From positions 1-64,000 of the forward strand of contig NZ_PVSS01000016.1 in NCBI RefSeq assembly GCF_003025005.1: a DNA stretch of 64,000 nt, in the 5' to 3' direction. Every line of letters begins with the position of its first letter. Position 1 is the first letter of the stretch. This DNA is from Brumimicrobium mesophilum (GTDB lineage: Bacteria > Bacteroidota > Bacteroidia > Flavobacteriales_D > Crocinitomicaceae). Shown piece after piece: positions 18,724-27,721 of this stretch. Under the pieces are notes generated by a model. The model saw only the letters and a program-made list of their open reading frames with translations, had not been told where the DNA came from and did no database searches. A program made the position numbers and the translations under genes.

Positions 18724-18788
18724 GTTAATTTATTTATATTCAGTGAAATGGGTTTTAATATGGCGGTTATGTATGTCTCAAAAGTAGT

Positions 18789-18999
18789 TCAATAATTTAA
18801 GTATTCAAAACACTACGTTACTCAAAAATTCAAACGTTTAGTTATTTAATAATTCAATCTATCGGCGTTGAGTTATTTTGACAAACTCACATCGACAAGC
18901 TCAGTAATCGAATTCAACAGTTTAATCCTTAAATCTTATTAATTTATACATTCTTGAATTTTTGAATTTGTCAATCCTTGAATTCCTGAATCCTTCAAC
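18789..18999. repeat. Octamer repeats, diverged copy, with REP-like fragment
   Basis: Degenerate octamers in direct orientation (18789-18859) and inverted orientation (18953-18999). The segment 18806-18858 aligns to 17371-17424 with roughly 80% identity (shared core CACTACGTTAC versus CGCTACGC, then AAAAATTCAA and TTTAGTTATT). Between the two arms lies TCGACAAGCTCAGTAATCG at 18893-18911, similar to the widespread TCGACAAGCTCAG element in Bacteroidota intergenic DNA. Confidence 0.75.
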
Positions 19000-19006
19000 C
19001 GATGTG

Positions 19007-19642
19007 TTATGCGTATTGTCTTTTTTCTAATTTTTTAGCTGGATTTCCAACAATTGTATAGTTGTCTGGTATATCCTCTAGTACCACTGCGCCAGCACCT
19101 ACTATTACATCATTTCCAATAGTTACCCCTTGTTTAATAACCGCAGCAGCACCAATAAAGCTTCTTTCACCAATCGTTACGTTTCCAGATAAAACTGCTC
19201 CTGGTGCAATATGAGCAAATGCTTTTACCACAGATTCGTGTTCTATGATTGCTCCAGAATTAATAATGCATCCTGTTTCTATTACAGCCAATGCATTTAC
19301 AACAGCTCTAGCTGAAATCAATGTATTTGTTCCAATAGTCGCTGATTTAGACACAATAGCCCTTGGATGAATTAAAGAAGTGAAGGCATTTTCTTTTTTA
19401 GCAGAAATAATGTTGAAGACTTTTTCCCGTGTATGATTGTTACCAATGCTACAGAAGAGTGCCGCATTATATTTTTCAAATTCTTCCTCTTTTCCAAGAT
19501 AATCCAAATCATACGGGTTTCTTTTCACCTTTTCTAAATCAAAATATCCTAAGATATCATAAACCATCTGAAAGGCAGTTTCAATGCATACATAGGCATG
19601 ACCAGAATATCCAATGAAGGCAATTTTGTTTTGTGAATTCAT
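19007..19642 (-). CDS. PglD/NeuD-type sugar N/O-acyltransferase
   Basis: 211 residues: an N-terminal Rossmann-like PglD_N domain (IAFIGYSGHAYV, ~8-19) that binds the UDP-sugar, then a left-handed beta-helix of hexapeptides. The motif N-S-G-A-I-I-E-H-E-S (~135) with catalytic His-Glu is the PglD signature, followed by HIAPGAVLSGNVTIG. PglD acetylates the 4-amino group of UDP-4-amino-4,6-dideoxy-GlcNAc. The adjacent 4,6-dehydratase and the PglC-type transferase 2-3 kb downstream fit a diNAc-bacillosamine-like (QuiNAc4NAc) pathway; only the aminotransferase is distant. The 283-base gap to the dehydratase is full of repeats. Confidence 0.87.
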   Translation of the reverse strand: MNSQNKIAFIGYSGHAYVCIETAFQMVYDILGYFDLEKVKRNPYDLDYLGKEEEFEKYNAALFCSIGNNHTREKVFNIISAKKENAFTSLIHPRAIVSKSATIGTNTLISARAVVNALAVIETGCIINSGAIIEHESVVKAFAHIAPGAVLSGNVTIGERSFIGAAAVIKQGVTIGNDVIVGAGAVVLEDIPDNYTIVGNPAKKLEKRQYA

Positions 19643-19787
19643 AATGAAAGTCTTTAAAATGTAGTAACTTATTAATTAGTTTAACCTAAATTGTTGGATA
19701 GATGGTTTTTGGTCAGTTGATTGGAAAAGCTGTAATGTATTTGTTTCAATAGTTCAACACTTTCGTTAGGATTTAGATACTTGATTA

Positions 19788-20948
19788 TTACACCTTCTTT
19801 TGAGCAAGTAAATTCTTATACTCCTCCAAAAGCGCTTCCCAAAGTTTAGCTTGTTCAAAACGGTTTACGATCATTTCTCGAGAGTTTGCTCGTAGCTGAT
19901 TGTATAGTTTGTTGTCATTTAACAAGCGATCCATCGCATTCCTAATTGCGTCGGAATTTTTTACAGGTATAATAAGACCATTTTCTTCTTCTTTTATTAT
20001 TTCGTTGCATCCGTTGATATCACTAACAATTGATGGTAAACCCATTGCTCCTGCTTGCATTACAACATTAGGAAATCCTTCACGATAACTTGGGAAAGCG
20101 AGTGCGTTACTGATCGCAAAGTAAGGACGAACATCCTTTTGATAACCCACAAATATGATATTAGGATTAGATTTTAATTCCTGCATTGTTTCAGGTTTCA
20201 ATGGGTCCAATTCTTCTTCTAAAAATCCAACCAATAAAAGTTTAGCATTATTGTGAATTTTATCAATATTTTTGAAAGCTTCAATTAATTCATTGATTCC
20301 TTTATCTGAGACTAATCGTCCAACGAAAACGAAAACAAAATCATTTTCAGAAATATTTAATTCTTGACGGAGTGTAGAATTTTGTTCTTTGCTAAAAAGG
20401 TCAGGAGAGAAGTAAGCAGTGTTGATACCGTTTGAACTTCCTTTACCAATTATTTTGGCCTTATTGTTTGAAATTAACTTCTCATCAATAATAAAATCTT
20501 TTAAAACGCTAGAGTTAGGAAATACTTGTGTGGCGCATGAATAGGTCATTTTCTCAACGCTGTTCAAAATCTTACGTTTAAAACCTGTAGCTTCCATAAG
20601 TGGTAATCCAGCTACAGTATGTAATCTAATAGGTACTCCAGCTAGTTTAGCAGCTAACATTCCAACTATTCCTGCTTTTGGCGTGTGAGTATGAACTATT
20701 TGAGGTTTCTCCTTTTTTAGAAATTTGTATAATTTTCTTACAGCTTTTATGTCTTCTATTGGAGTAATTTCGCGGGTCATTTCTACATGATAAGTAGGGT
20801 ATTGACAAGTTTCTCCTAGCTTTTTTAAATTTTCCTTCTCAGCCGATATTGCTGTAACATCGAAATGGTCTTGCATGTACTCCAGTTGTCCTTTTAACAG
20901 AATTTCTAAAGACAGAGGTATGGTTGTGATACGGATGAGTTTATTCAT
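19788..20948 (-). CDS. Glycosyltransferase family 4, PglA-like
   Basis: The open frame could start at 20963, but ATG 20948 gives the typical N terminus (MNKLIRITTIPLSLE) with an 8-base overlap of the upstream stop; 386 residues. GT-B fold: HTHTPKAGIVGMLAAKLAG (~95), GKGSSNGINTAYFSPD (~165), FVFVGRLVSDKGI (~205) and EGFPNVVMQAGAMGLPSI (~293; the E-x7-E-like UDP-sugar site). The layout is that of GT4 enzymes which add a second sugar, often GalNAc, to a bacillosamine-like first sugar. A paralog of the same subgroup is at 44226. Confidence 0.88.
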   Translation of the reverse strand: MNKLIRITTIPLSLEILLKGQLEYMQDHFDVTAISAEKENLKKLGETCQYPTYHVEMTREITPIEDIKAVRKLYKFLKKEKPQIVHTHTPKAGIVGMLAAKLAGVPIRLHTVAGLPLMEATGFKRKILNSVEKMTYSCATQVFPNSSVLKDFIIDEKLISNNKAKIIGKGSSNGINTAYFSPDLFSKEQNSTLRQELNISENDFVFVFVGRLVSDKGINELIEAFKNIDKIHNNAKLLLVGFLEEELDPLKPETMQELKSNPNIIFVGYQKDVRPYFAISNALAFPSYREGFPNVVMQAGAMGLPSIVSDINGCNEIIKEEENGLIIPVKNSDAIRNAMDRLLNDNKLYNQLRANSREMIVNRFEQAKLWEALLEEYKNLLAQKKV

Positions 20949-21903
20949 TTTCATACATTTCAATCATTGTTTTTGAATTAAAATCATGTTTATGATTTAA
21001 TTTTTTATAATGTTTTAGAATATCTTCGAGATATTTTAAATTTTCGTCAAGTGAATTTCCAAAATTATGAGGATGCCACCATAAATGGTAGTTTTTATTT
21101 TGCTTTGCTGCTTTGGTCATTTCTCTTTTGATTCTACTGAATTTTAGAAAATGTACTTTTTTTTCATTTTTAGTATATGGTCTTAAAAATCGACTTGCCG
21201 GTAATAATAATATTTCACCATTTTTAACTAAGCTTTTTGAAAATATTGAAGATTTACTTATTTTAGTTAAAGCATCTATTGCTCTGGCAATAGGATATTC
21301 CAAATCTTTACCTTGCCAAAACCAAACATCAGGATTTGAACGAACTACCTTAATTCCATTATTTTTAGCAATTTCTATATATTCTAAGTTAAATTGATTT
21401 CGTGGTAATACGAGAGATTTTAGCTCTATATTAAACTTATCTCTTGAAATCGCTTGAGCAGCTTTTAAGTCTGCATCAAATTGAAGCATCGTTTGACCAG
21501 GTTCGTTACAATAATAATGTTCAAACGAATGAGATGCTAATTCTTGATTAGGCGTTGATATAATTTTTTTAATTAAAGAATGAGCAAAATGATAAGGATC
21601 CTCCTTTTCATTGCTCCCAACATCTTTGCTTTCGATGTATGGATAGTAAGAAAGCTTATGATCTAGATAACTAGGTTTTAAATCGGGTGAATATTTAATA
21701 ATGTCCTCTTTACTTTCTGCGAATAGAAAACCAACTGTTGCCCAAGTTGCATGAATATTGTATTTCTCAAATAATGCTAAAACTAAAGGAATACTCTTCC
21801 GTGTATTATCAAAATATGCTTTTCTCTCTGATAGATCCCATTTTTCTGCTCCCCCCCAGTGAAGCTCAAAATCTAATGATATTATGAAGTTTCCTTTTCC
21901 CAT
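20941..21903 (-). CDS. Polysaccharide deacetylase (NodB-fold)
   Basis: 320 residues. Motif 1 is FIISLDFELHWG (~6-17, Asp-Phe-Glu), motif 2 is ASHSFEHYY (~138; H-S-x-x-H metal ligands) and motif 3 is LVLPRNQFN (~184). The three together support a metal-dependent deacetylase. No signal peptide, so it would act in the cytoplasm on a nucleotide- or lipid-linked sugar, or it belongs to a non-hydrolytic branch. Start ATG overlaps the stop of the GNAT gene by one base (TAATG), and its end overlaps the next glycosyltransferase, so the three genes are translated together. Confidence 0.82.
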   Translation of the reverse strand: MGKGNFIISLDFELHWGGAEKWDLSERKAYFDNTRKSIPLVLALFEKYNIHATWATVGFLFAESKEDIIKYSPDLKPSYLDHKLSYYPYIESKDVGSNEKEDPYHFAHSLIKKIISTPNQELASHSFEHYYCNEPGQTMLQFDADLKAAQAISRDKFNIELKSLVLPRNQFNLEYIEIAKNNGIKVVRSNPDVWFWQGKDLEYPIARAIDALTKISKSSIFSKSLVKNGEILLLPASRFLRPYTKNEKKVHFLKFSRIKREMTKAAKQNKNYHLWWHPHNFGNSLDENLKYLEDILKHYKKLNHKHDFNSKTMIEMYENE

Positions 21904-22943
21904 TATACTGTATCAGAATCTGAATAACTTAAATACCAATTTTCACGATTAGAAATCAGATCTTTAAGGTTCTTGTCAAAAGCTTTGGCTCCAAAATGCA
22001 GTTCTATTGGACGTAATTTTTCAGGTAAATTATAGAAACCACTTGACTTATAATTTATATAATTTTCAGAATGTTCCATACCCCATGCCAAAATACAATC
22101 AGCATTTTTTTCAATGGCCTCATTACATGCAAACTTCATTAAGTTTTTCGCTAAACTTGAGTATTTAGGATTATAGATGTATTCCATTATGTAGGCTATT
22201 TTTCCACCATGCTTTCCTTTTACACAATAGATTATATATCCTATATACTCGTTTTCTTTTGTATACGCATGAGCTATTTGATAATCTTCCAAAGGTTTTT
22301 TTAAATATCGCCATTCCATATACTTCTTATTACGGATAACAGCTACTTTAATGTTTCTTGAAAACTTTTCCCAAATATCGTTTACTTCAGATGGGAATTC
22401 ATTTTTCAAAGAGATTTTAATATCCTTATTAATTCTGCTCTTGCTTGCCATTCTAACATTAGGTAGCCATGAAAGCATCTTTATTTTTTTTGAAAAATAC
22501 TGTGTATTTAATGGTTTTAGAAGAAATGGAAGGGGATCCATTAAATTCCATCCCAATTTATTCTGATGCCCATGAACTGATTGTCCATTAGGAAAACCAA
22601 AAACTAGTTTAACTCCATCTTTTTCTGCATTTTCATAAACATCTTTAGCTAATTTAATAAAAAGTCCTTGTCCTCTAAAATTGACATCGGTCATTGCATC
22701 TATAGCTTGAGATCCAAGAAATGTAGATTCTCCAATTTTAAATTCTGACGGTAGAACTGCGTATGTACCTGCAGCTTTTGATTGGTTATTTAAAGCAATA
22801 TATGCGAATTTCTTTTCAATGGGATTCTCTAATAATTGCCATTTTAATACTTCCCTAATTTTCTTACTACCGTTATTGTCAAAACATTTTTTATATTCAT
22901 CTAATGTTTCTAATGAAATATTTTTATAAATAAGCTCATCCAT
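21903..22943 (-). CDS. GNAT-fold acyltransferase
   Basis: 346 residues. The first ~130 residues look like a GNAT domain, with D-V-N-F-R-G-Q-G-L-F (~92-101) matching the acyl-CoA pyrophosphate-binding R/Q-x-x-G-x-G/A loop, followed by G-F-P-N-G-Q-S (~118). The second half repeats a GNAT-like or FemAB-like pattern (MEWRYLKKPLEDYQIA). These proteins are common in O-antigen loci of environmental bacteria and often sit beside NodB deacetylases and CapK-like ligases, exactly as here. The acceptor is probably an amino sugar in the repeat unit, which is inference. Confidence 0.7.
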   Translation of the reverse strand: MDELIYKNISLETLDEYKKCFDNNGSKKIREVLKWQLLENPIEKKFAYIALNNQSKAAGTYAVLPSEFKIGESTFLGSQAIDAMTDVNFRGQGLFIKLAKDVYENAEKDGVKLVFGFPNGQSVHGHQNKLGWNLMDPLPFLLKPLNTQYFSKKIKMLSWLPNVRMASKSRINKDIKISLKNEFPSEVNDIWEKFSRNIKVAVIRNKKYMEWRYLKKPLEDYQIAHAYTKENEYIGYIIYCVKGKHGGKIAYIMEYIYNPKYSSLAKNLMKFACNEAIEKNADCILAWGMEHSENYINYKSSGFYNLPEKLRPIELHFGAKAFDKNLKDLISNRENWYLSYSDSDTV

Positions 22944-23059
22944 AATGTTGCGTAATTATTGTTTTAAGTTTACTAGAATCATTATTCAACTAATTTTTTA
23001 TATCATTAAATCATCTAAACTGCGAATAATAAACGAATAGCTCGTTATTTAAATAATAG

Positions 23060-24466
23060 CTAATTATCTATTTTAAACTCTCGTTTTACAGCATCAAATT
23101 TTCCATTAGCTCCTAAAGGAATATCTTTTACTATATTTATCCTTATCTCTATATTCCTACCTAATCTGTCTTTAAGGTTATTTATGAATAATTGATTCAT
23201 TTTTGTAGAGTAGTTCTCATCAATAATTTGATTTACGATTAATAGATTTTTACTTTTTTGAACCAATTGGCTTTTTATAATACCATTTAATCCTTTATAA
23301 GCTGTATCCATTCTTCCTACATATCCTTTTTCTTCTGTCCATAAAACATCGTCTTCTCTACCAATTATTTTATCAACATAAAACATTTTACAACCGCACT
23401 CACATGTTTGTTGTATTTCAGGCAGTAAAACGGTATCTTCAATATCATATCTAACTAACGGAGTTTTCCAATTTCTAAAGCTTGTTACTACCATTTTAGC
23501 TATTTCTCCAGGTTTTGCTTTTTCATTTTTTGAGTTTAGAAATTCAAAAACCCCGGAGTCTTCATTAACATGAAGTCTACCAAATTGACATTCTGTAATT
23601 GGAGGACTACCTTCACTAGATGCGTATTGATTATAAACTTTGCAATTAAAAGCATTTTCAATTTCTTCTCTTTGATAATCGTATAGAGTTTCAGCAGTTA
23701 CAACGAGAGCTTTAGGTGTGAAATTTAATTTTATAGAATTGGAATTAATCTGTTGGGCTATTATATATAAAGCGGATGGATAACCATCAATTAGAATTGG
23801 TTTAAACTTATTTAATTTTTTTATGTAATCTTTAATGTTTTCTTTTCTCAAATGATATGTGGACATGAATAACTGCTTTTCAACAATATTATACATCCAA
23901 AATGGAGGTTTAGTTCTTTCAGGATTAACAATTAATCTTCCTGAAAATCTAATGTTTTTATCTCCTCTTTTTATATCAATATTTTTATGAAACCTTGTCC
24001 AAAGAGCAAACGATCTATTAGTACTTTCTTCGTCTAAATAGGTCTTAGTTGGCGCTCCTGATGTTCCACTTGTAAAACCAATTTCAGAAACTTTACGATT
24101 TGGGTGGTTATTTACTAATTCCTCAGCTTTTCTTTTTCTATCTTGCTTTCCTAGAATATTCAATTTTGATAAAACCATATATGGGTCATTATCGATATCA
24201 TCAAGGGAAATGTTCTTATTTAAAAAATCTTTTTTATAATAGGGAACATATTCGTAACATTCTTTTAATAATTTAATTAACATTTTAGATTGATATTCTA
24301 AAATATCTATTCTCTCTAATTTCCATAATGCTTGATATTCCTCTAAATAACCATAATATGGCTTCGAAAATCTATTTTTATTATTTTTTAAGGCAACCAA
24401 GTTCAATAGAACTGTTTTTATAAATAAAGGTGAAAATCTATATACTTTATCTTTAATATTTCCCAT
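23060..24466 (-). CDS. CapK/PaaK-like adenylate-forming enzyme
   Basis: 468 residues. The AMP-binding P-loop appears as FTSGTSGAPTKTY (~148-160), the second core motif as QYASSEGSP (~276), the ligand region as RYDIEDTVLLP (~348) and a Cys-x-Cys-x-x-Cys-like CECGCK (~363), features of CapK/phenylacetate-CoA ligase homologs. CapK-like enzymes occur in many capsule and O-antigen loci with unproven function; activating a carboxylic acid for attachment to a sugar is the usual guess. Neighbours are a GNAT protein and a hexapeptide acyltransferase, which could take the activated acyl group. Confidence 0.85.
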   Translation of the reverse strand: MGNIKDKVYRFSPLFIKTVLLNLVALKNNKNRFSKPYYGYLEEYQALWKLERIDILEYQSKMLIKLLKECYEYVPYYKKDFLNKNISLDDIDNDPYMVLSKLNILGKQDRKRKAEELVNNHPNRKVSEIGFTSGTSGAPTKTYLDEESTNRSFALWTRFHKNIDIKRGDKNIRFSGRLIVNPERTKPPFWMYNIVEKQLFMSTYHLRKENIKDYIKKLNKFKPILIDGYPSALYIIAQQINSNSIKLNFTPKALVVTAETLYDYQREEIENAFNCKVYNQYASSEGSPPITECQFGRLHVNEDSGVFEFLNSKNEKAKPGEIAKMVVTSFRNWKTPLVRYDIEDTVLLPEIQQTCECGCKMFYVDKIIGREDDVLWTEEKGYVGRMDTAYKGLNGIIKSQLVQKSKNLLIVNQIIDENYSTKMNQLFINNLKDRLGRNIEIRINIVKDIPLGANGKFDAVKREFKIDN

Positions 24467-24522
24467 GTTATAATTTTGAAGTAGAGATTTAAATTTAAGT
24501 TTTAACTGTAGGTGGATAATAA

Positions 24523-25140
24523 TTATTTTAACCTTTTTTCGTTTTGGACATTTTTCGAATTACTTTTTAGAACCTTTGCGGGATTTCCTCCTGCAATAAC
24601 ATTGGGTGGTATACTGCTTTTAACTACAGAACCTGCTGCTATTACACTCCCATTACCAATTGTTACCCCTTTTAAAATAATGCAACTAGCACCAATCCAT
24701 ACATTATCTTCTATAATAATATTTTGAGGAAAATCTATAGTATCTATCCTATTTTCTGGACTATCCATTGATGTCAAATGTCCGTTACTATCAATGATAT
24801 TGCAATTTGCTGCGATCAAACAATTTTCACCAATTGTTATTTTTGACTGGGCATGAATACAGCTTCCATGAATTCTAGTATTTGTTCCTATATGAATTTC
24901 TGAATTAATTCCATCAGCAAAAATTTTAACCCCTTTGTACATATTAATGTGATAACCGTAATTCGAAGAATTTAACATAACATTGTTTCCTAAATGTAAT
25001 TTGGAATTGTTTTTTAAATGAATATAAGGAAATGATTTTACTCTTACTTTACCTTCCATTATAATGTTTTTGTTTAATTTCATTATAATTGGCAGGAAAA
25101 TCATTCCCAGCAATGTTTTAAAGAATAGATAAGACTTCAT
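24523..25140 (-). CDS. Hexapeptide-repeat O-acetyltransferase (WcaF/WbbJ type)
   Basis: 205 residues, a left-handed beta-helix acetyltransferase. N-terminal helix, then turns of hexapeptides (I-G-T-N-T-R, I-G-E-N-C-L, I-E-D-N-V-W-I-G-A), NIIDSNGH near 115 with the conserved His, and the ending V-I-A-G-G-N-P-A-K-V-L typical of the maa/nodL/WcaF group. Likely acetyl-CoA dependent O-acetylation of a sugar in the repeat unit. Gap of 16 bases to the polymerase gene upstream. Confidence 0.85.
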   Translation of the reverse strand: MKSYLFFKTLLGMIFLPIIMKLNKNIIMEGKVRVKSFPYIHLKNNSKLHLGNNVMLNSSNYGYHINMYKGVKIFADGINSEIHIGTNTRIHGSCIHAQSKITIGENCLIAANCNIIDSNGHLTSMDSPENRIDTIDFPQNIIIEDNVWIGASCIILKGVTIGNGSVIAAGSVVKSSIPPNVIAGGNPAKVLKSNSKNVQNEKRLK

Positions 25141-25156
25141 AATTTAATAAGAAAAA

Positions 25157-26407
25157 TTAAGGTGAAAATTGAGAAATACCCTCTAATATAATCCAACCTA
25201 CATTTGCATACCAAAAGGTTGGCGAAAGCACCAAAATAGGAGCCATAATATTAATAAATAGAATACTAAAAGAAAAGACGGGTAGTGACCATAAAATCAA
25301 TTTTTTTATTTTTATTCCTTTATCAACAGCATATAACTTGCCCAAAAGTAAAATCATAAATAGATGAGCTATATTTAGAAATCGTCCACCAGATGGGACT
25401 GAAGAGGCTACGAATGCAATACTATAAAAAAATAAAACGAAAGCTAGTAAGCGTGTGTAGTTGGCTTTATTAACAGTCATTTTATTTATTGATTTGTACA
25501 TGAAAATTACAACTACAAAAACATAAATTTTAATTCCGTAATCAAAATATTTTTGAACACTCAAAAAGAATGAAGACTCTCTTCTATTGTCTACCAAACT
25601 ACCTACCTCGGAACTATTAATATATTCCAATCTTTCTCCAACAGCACCAGAAATCAAATCGGATTGGGTCAAAAATCCAAGATTTATTGAATTTGTTGTT
25701 AAAACCCAAGACGCAAGAAATGTTAATATGAATGTGTAATATAGAATTGGATGAATACCTTTTTTATTATAAAAATTACCTTCGCTAAGTTTGTACAAAA
25801 CAAAAACTGGGGCTATGATTATAAAACCATAATGAAATAAAGGAGTGATAATAATCCCAATTACCCAAATTATTTTTTTTTGGATAATACATTTATATAG
25901 TGAATAAAATAGTACTACAGATCCAGTGTGAAATCTAAAACCATTAATATTTGTCAACGAGATGAAGGTAAAGAATATTATCGCTAAGATAATTACATTA
26001 TTGTCGAATCTAGCTCCTCGTTCCTTTACAAAAATCCTCAATGATAAATAGCTGAAAACCCCATATATTCCTCCCGCAAAAGCATATAATACTTTCGGGT
26101 TATTAGAGATTAATGAAACAATATAGAAAAGTAATAATCTATACATATCTCTTAATTCTCCATTTTGATACATTGCAGTAATTCTACTAAATGATATGTT
26201 ATTATCGAAATTAGCAAATGCTTGTGCATATCGGTATGAATCTGCGGAAGTATTGGAAAATGATATTGCATATCCAAAAATCATTGCAAATACTACATAA
26301 ACAAAAGCACTAGTTTTTGAACGTAGGTTTACTAAAGACAGTAAAAAACCTAAAACAGGTAATATAAAAAGTAAATGAAAACCTAAACCGGCAATTCTTT
26401 TTCTCAT
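25157..26407 (-). CDS. wzy: EpsG-like polysaccharide polymerase (Wzy), copy 1
   Basis: 416 residues, about ten hydrophobic helices, with the EpsG-family look: an N-terminal F-G-Y-A-I-S-F-S-N-T-S-A-D-S-Y-R-Y-A-Q-like loop (~46-64), and an NINGFRFHTG loop (~152-161) matching the conserved N-G-x-R motif of EpsG proteins. It joins lipid-linked repeat units in the periplasm. It lies directly between the GT4 gene (3-base gap) and the acetyltransferase (16-base gap). A second EpsG-like polymerase is at 52656, so the locus has two. Confidence 0.82.
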   Translation of the reverse strand: MRKRIAGLGFHLLFILPVLGFLLSLVNLRSKTSAFVYVVFAMIFGYAISFSNTSADSYRYAQAFANFDNNISFSRITAMYQNGELRDMYRLLLFYIVSLISNNPKVLYAFAGGIYGVFSYLSLRIFVKERGARFDNNVIILAIIFFTFISLTNINGFRFHTGSVVLFYSLYKCIIQKKIIWVIGIIITPLFHYGFIIIAPVFVLYKLSEGNFYNKKGIHPILYYTFILTFLASWVLTTNSINLGFLTQSDLISGAVGERLEYINSSEVGSLVDNRRESSFFLSVQKYFDYGIKIYVFVVVIFMYKSINKMTVNKANYTRLLAFVLFFYSIAFVASSVPSGGRFLNIAHLFMILLLGKLYAVDKGIKIKKLILWSLPVFSFSILFINIMAPILVLSPTFWYANVGWIILEGISQFSP

Positions 26408-26410
26408 ATT

Positions 26411-27703
26411 TTAGAACAGGTTTTCTATTTGTTTAATTTGATTGTCCCATGTGAAATCTTTTAGACTAAGATCTGATAGAGGTTCATCAAACTGTCCATT
26501 CTTAAAATCAAATAATAATTCTTTAAATAAAAGATAATTTTCTTCTAGGTTAAACTCTAAGGTCTCGAAATTATAACCTAAATTATTTTTTTTGATAATT
26601 TGTGAGGATTCTGATTGACTCGGAGCGAAATTAATGATGGGGCGCCTTGCTGCAATATATTCAAAGAGTTTGATTGGAACAGTTTGATAATGTGATTTTA
26701 GATTAGCCACAATTAGCCATAAAAAGGAAGAATTATTCATTTGTTCCAAAACCTCAATTCGAGGAATAGTTCCTAGAAACTCTAAACAGCTATATGATTT
26801 AAAATTTTTCATTTCTAATTTCATATCTGCTTCAATATTTCCTGCTATTCGAATTTCAACTTCATCTTCTGTAATCAAGTTGTCTTCTATAGCTTTGTCT
26901 ATGAGTTGCATTAATGTAAATGGAGAGCGTTGGCCATTATAAAAACTTCCGGCATAAAAGAAGCTTAATTTACTTTCTTGCACTGAGAAGTTAGCTGATC
27001 CTTTGAATTCTTTATTTTCAAAACCGTTGTAAACACAATTCATTTTATCTCGATACTGAGGGTAAAAATCTTGGTAAGCATTCTGCATTGTTTTTGTTAC
27101 AAAGGTAATTGCAGCAGCTTCTTTAAGGAATGATGTTTCCATTCTTTTATGTAACTGTGCTTTAATTCCCCTTTTATCGCTCCAGTTTTCGACGTAATTA
27201 AAATCACGAAAATCTGCAATCCATTGAATGCTTTTGTTTTTTCTATTGATTAACTGAGCAATTTGATGGCTTGTAACACCTGGTGAAGTAGAAAATACAA
27301 TATCCGTATCTCTAATAAGTTTTTGATTCTGTTTTAGATAGGTTTTGACATTGGGCGTCCAGAACATTCCTTTGTCTGGAAAAATTAAACGTTGTCCCGT
27401 TTTAAAGATTATAGATTTTAGTTTTGAAAGTAAGCTTGTTTTATTGTTCACACTGTCTATTTCTGGACGTAGTTGACTAGCAGAATTTCCAATTTTACTT
27501 CTTATTTTTATTATTTCAACTCCATCTAAAGTAGGATCGAATTTTTTATTCTCACCAATTGACAGATCAGGATTATCACAAGTAACGACCTTAACGTTAT
27601 ATTTTTTCTTATCTAAATGTTTGGCCAAAGCATAAGGTCTTTGAGCACCTGCAACATTATTAGGAGGATAAGCATAAGAAATGATAAGTACGTTTTTTTT
27701 CAT
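26411..27703 (-). CDS. Glycosyltransferase, GT4-like
   Basis: 430 residues of GT-B type. The N terminus reads ISYAYPPNNVAGAQRPYALAK, the pattern of a large family of Bacteroidota GT4-like transferases. The C-terminal half has FFYAGSFYNGQRSPF (~247) and L-F-E-Y-I-A-A-R-R-P-I-I-N (~357) where the usual E-x7-E is only partly conserved. It would add a sugar to the lipid-linked repeat unit in the cytoplasm. Neighbours are the flippase upstream (18-base gap) and the polymerase downstream. Confidence 0.82.
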   Translation of the reverse strand: MKKNVLIISYAYPPNNVAGAQRPYALAKHLDKKKYNVKVVTCDNPDLSIGENKKFDPTLDGVEIIKIRSKIGNSASQLRPEIDSVNNKTSLLSKLKSIIFKTGQRLIFPDKGMFWTPNVKTYLKQNQKLIRDTDIVFSTSPGVTSHQIAQLINRKNKSIQWIADFRDFNYVENWSDKRGIKAQLHKRMETSFLKEAAAITFVTKTMQNAYQDFYPQYRDKMNCVYNGFENKEFKGSANFSVQESKLSFFYAGSFYNGQRSPFTLMQLIDKAIEDNLITEDEVEIRIAGNIEADMKLEMKNFKSYSCLEFLGTIPRIEVLEQMNNSSFLWLIVANLKSHYQTVPIKLFEYIAARRPIINFAPSQSESSQIIKKNNLGYNFETLEFNLEENYLLFKELLFDFKNGQFDEPLSDLSLKDFTWDNQIKQIENLF

Positions 27704-27721
27704 TATGTATCAATTAAAAGT

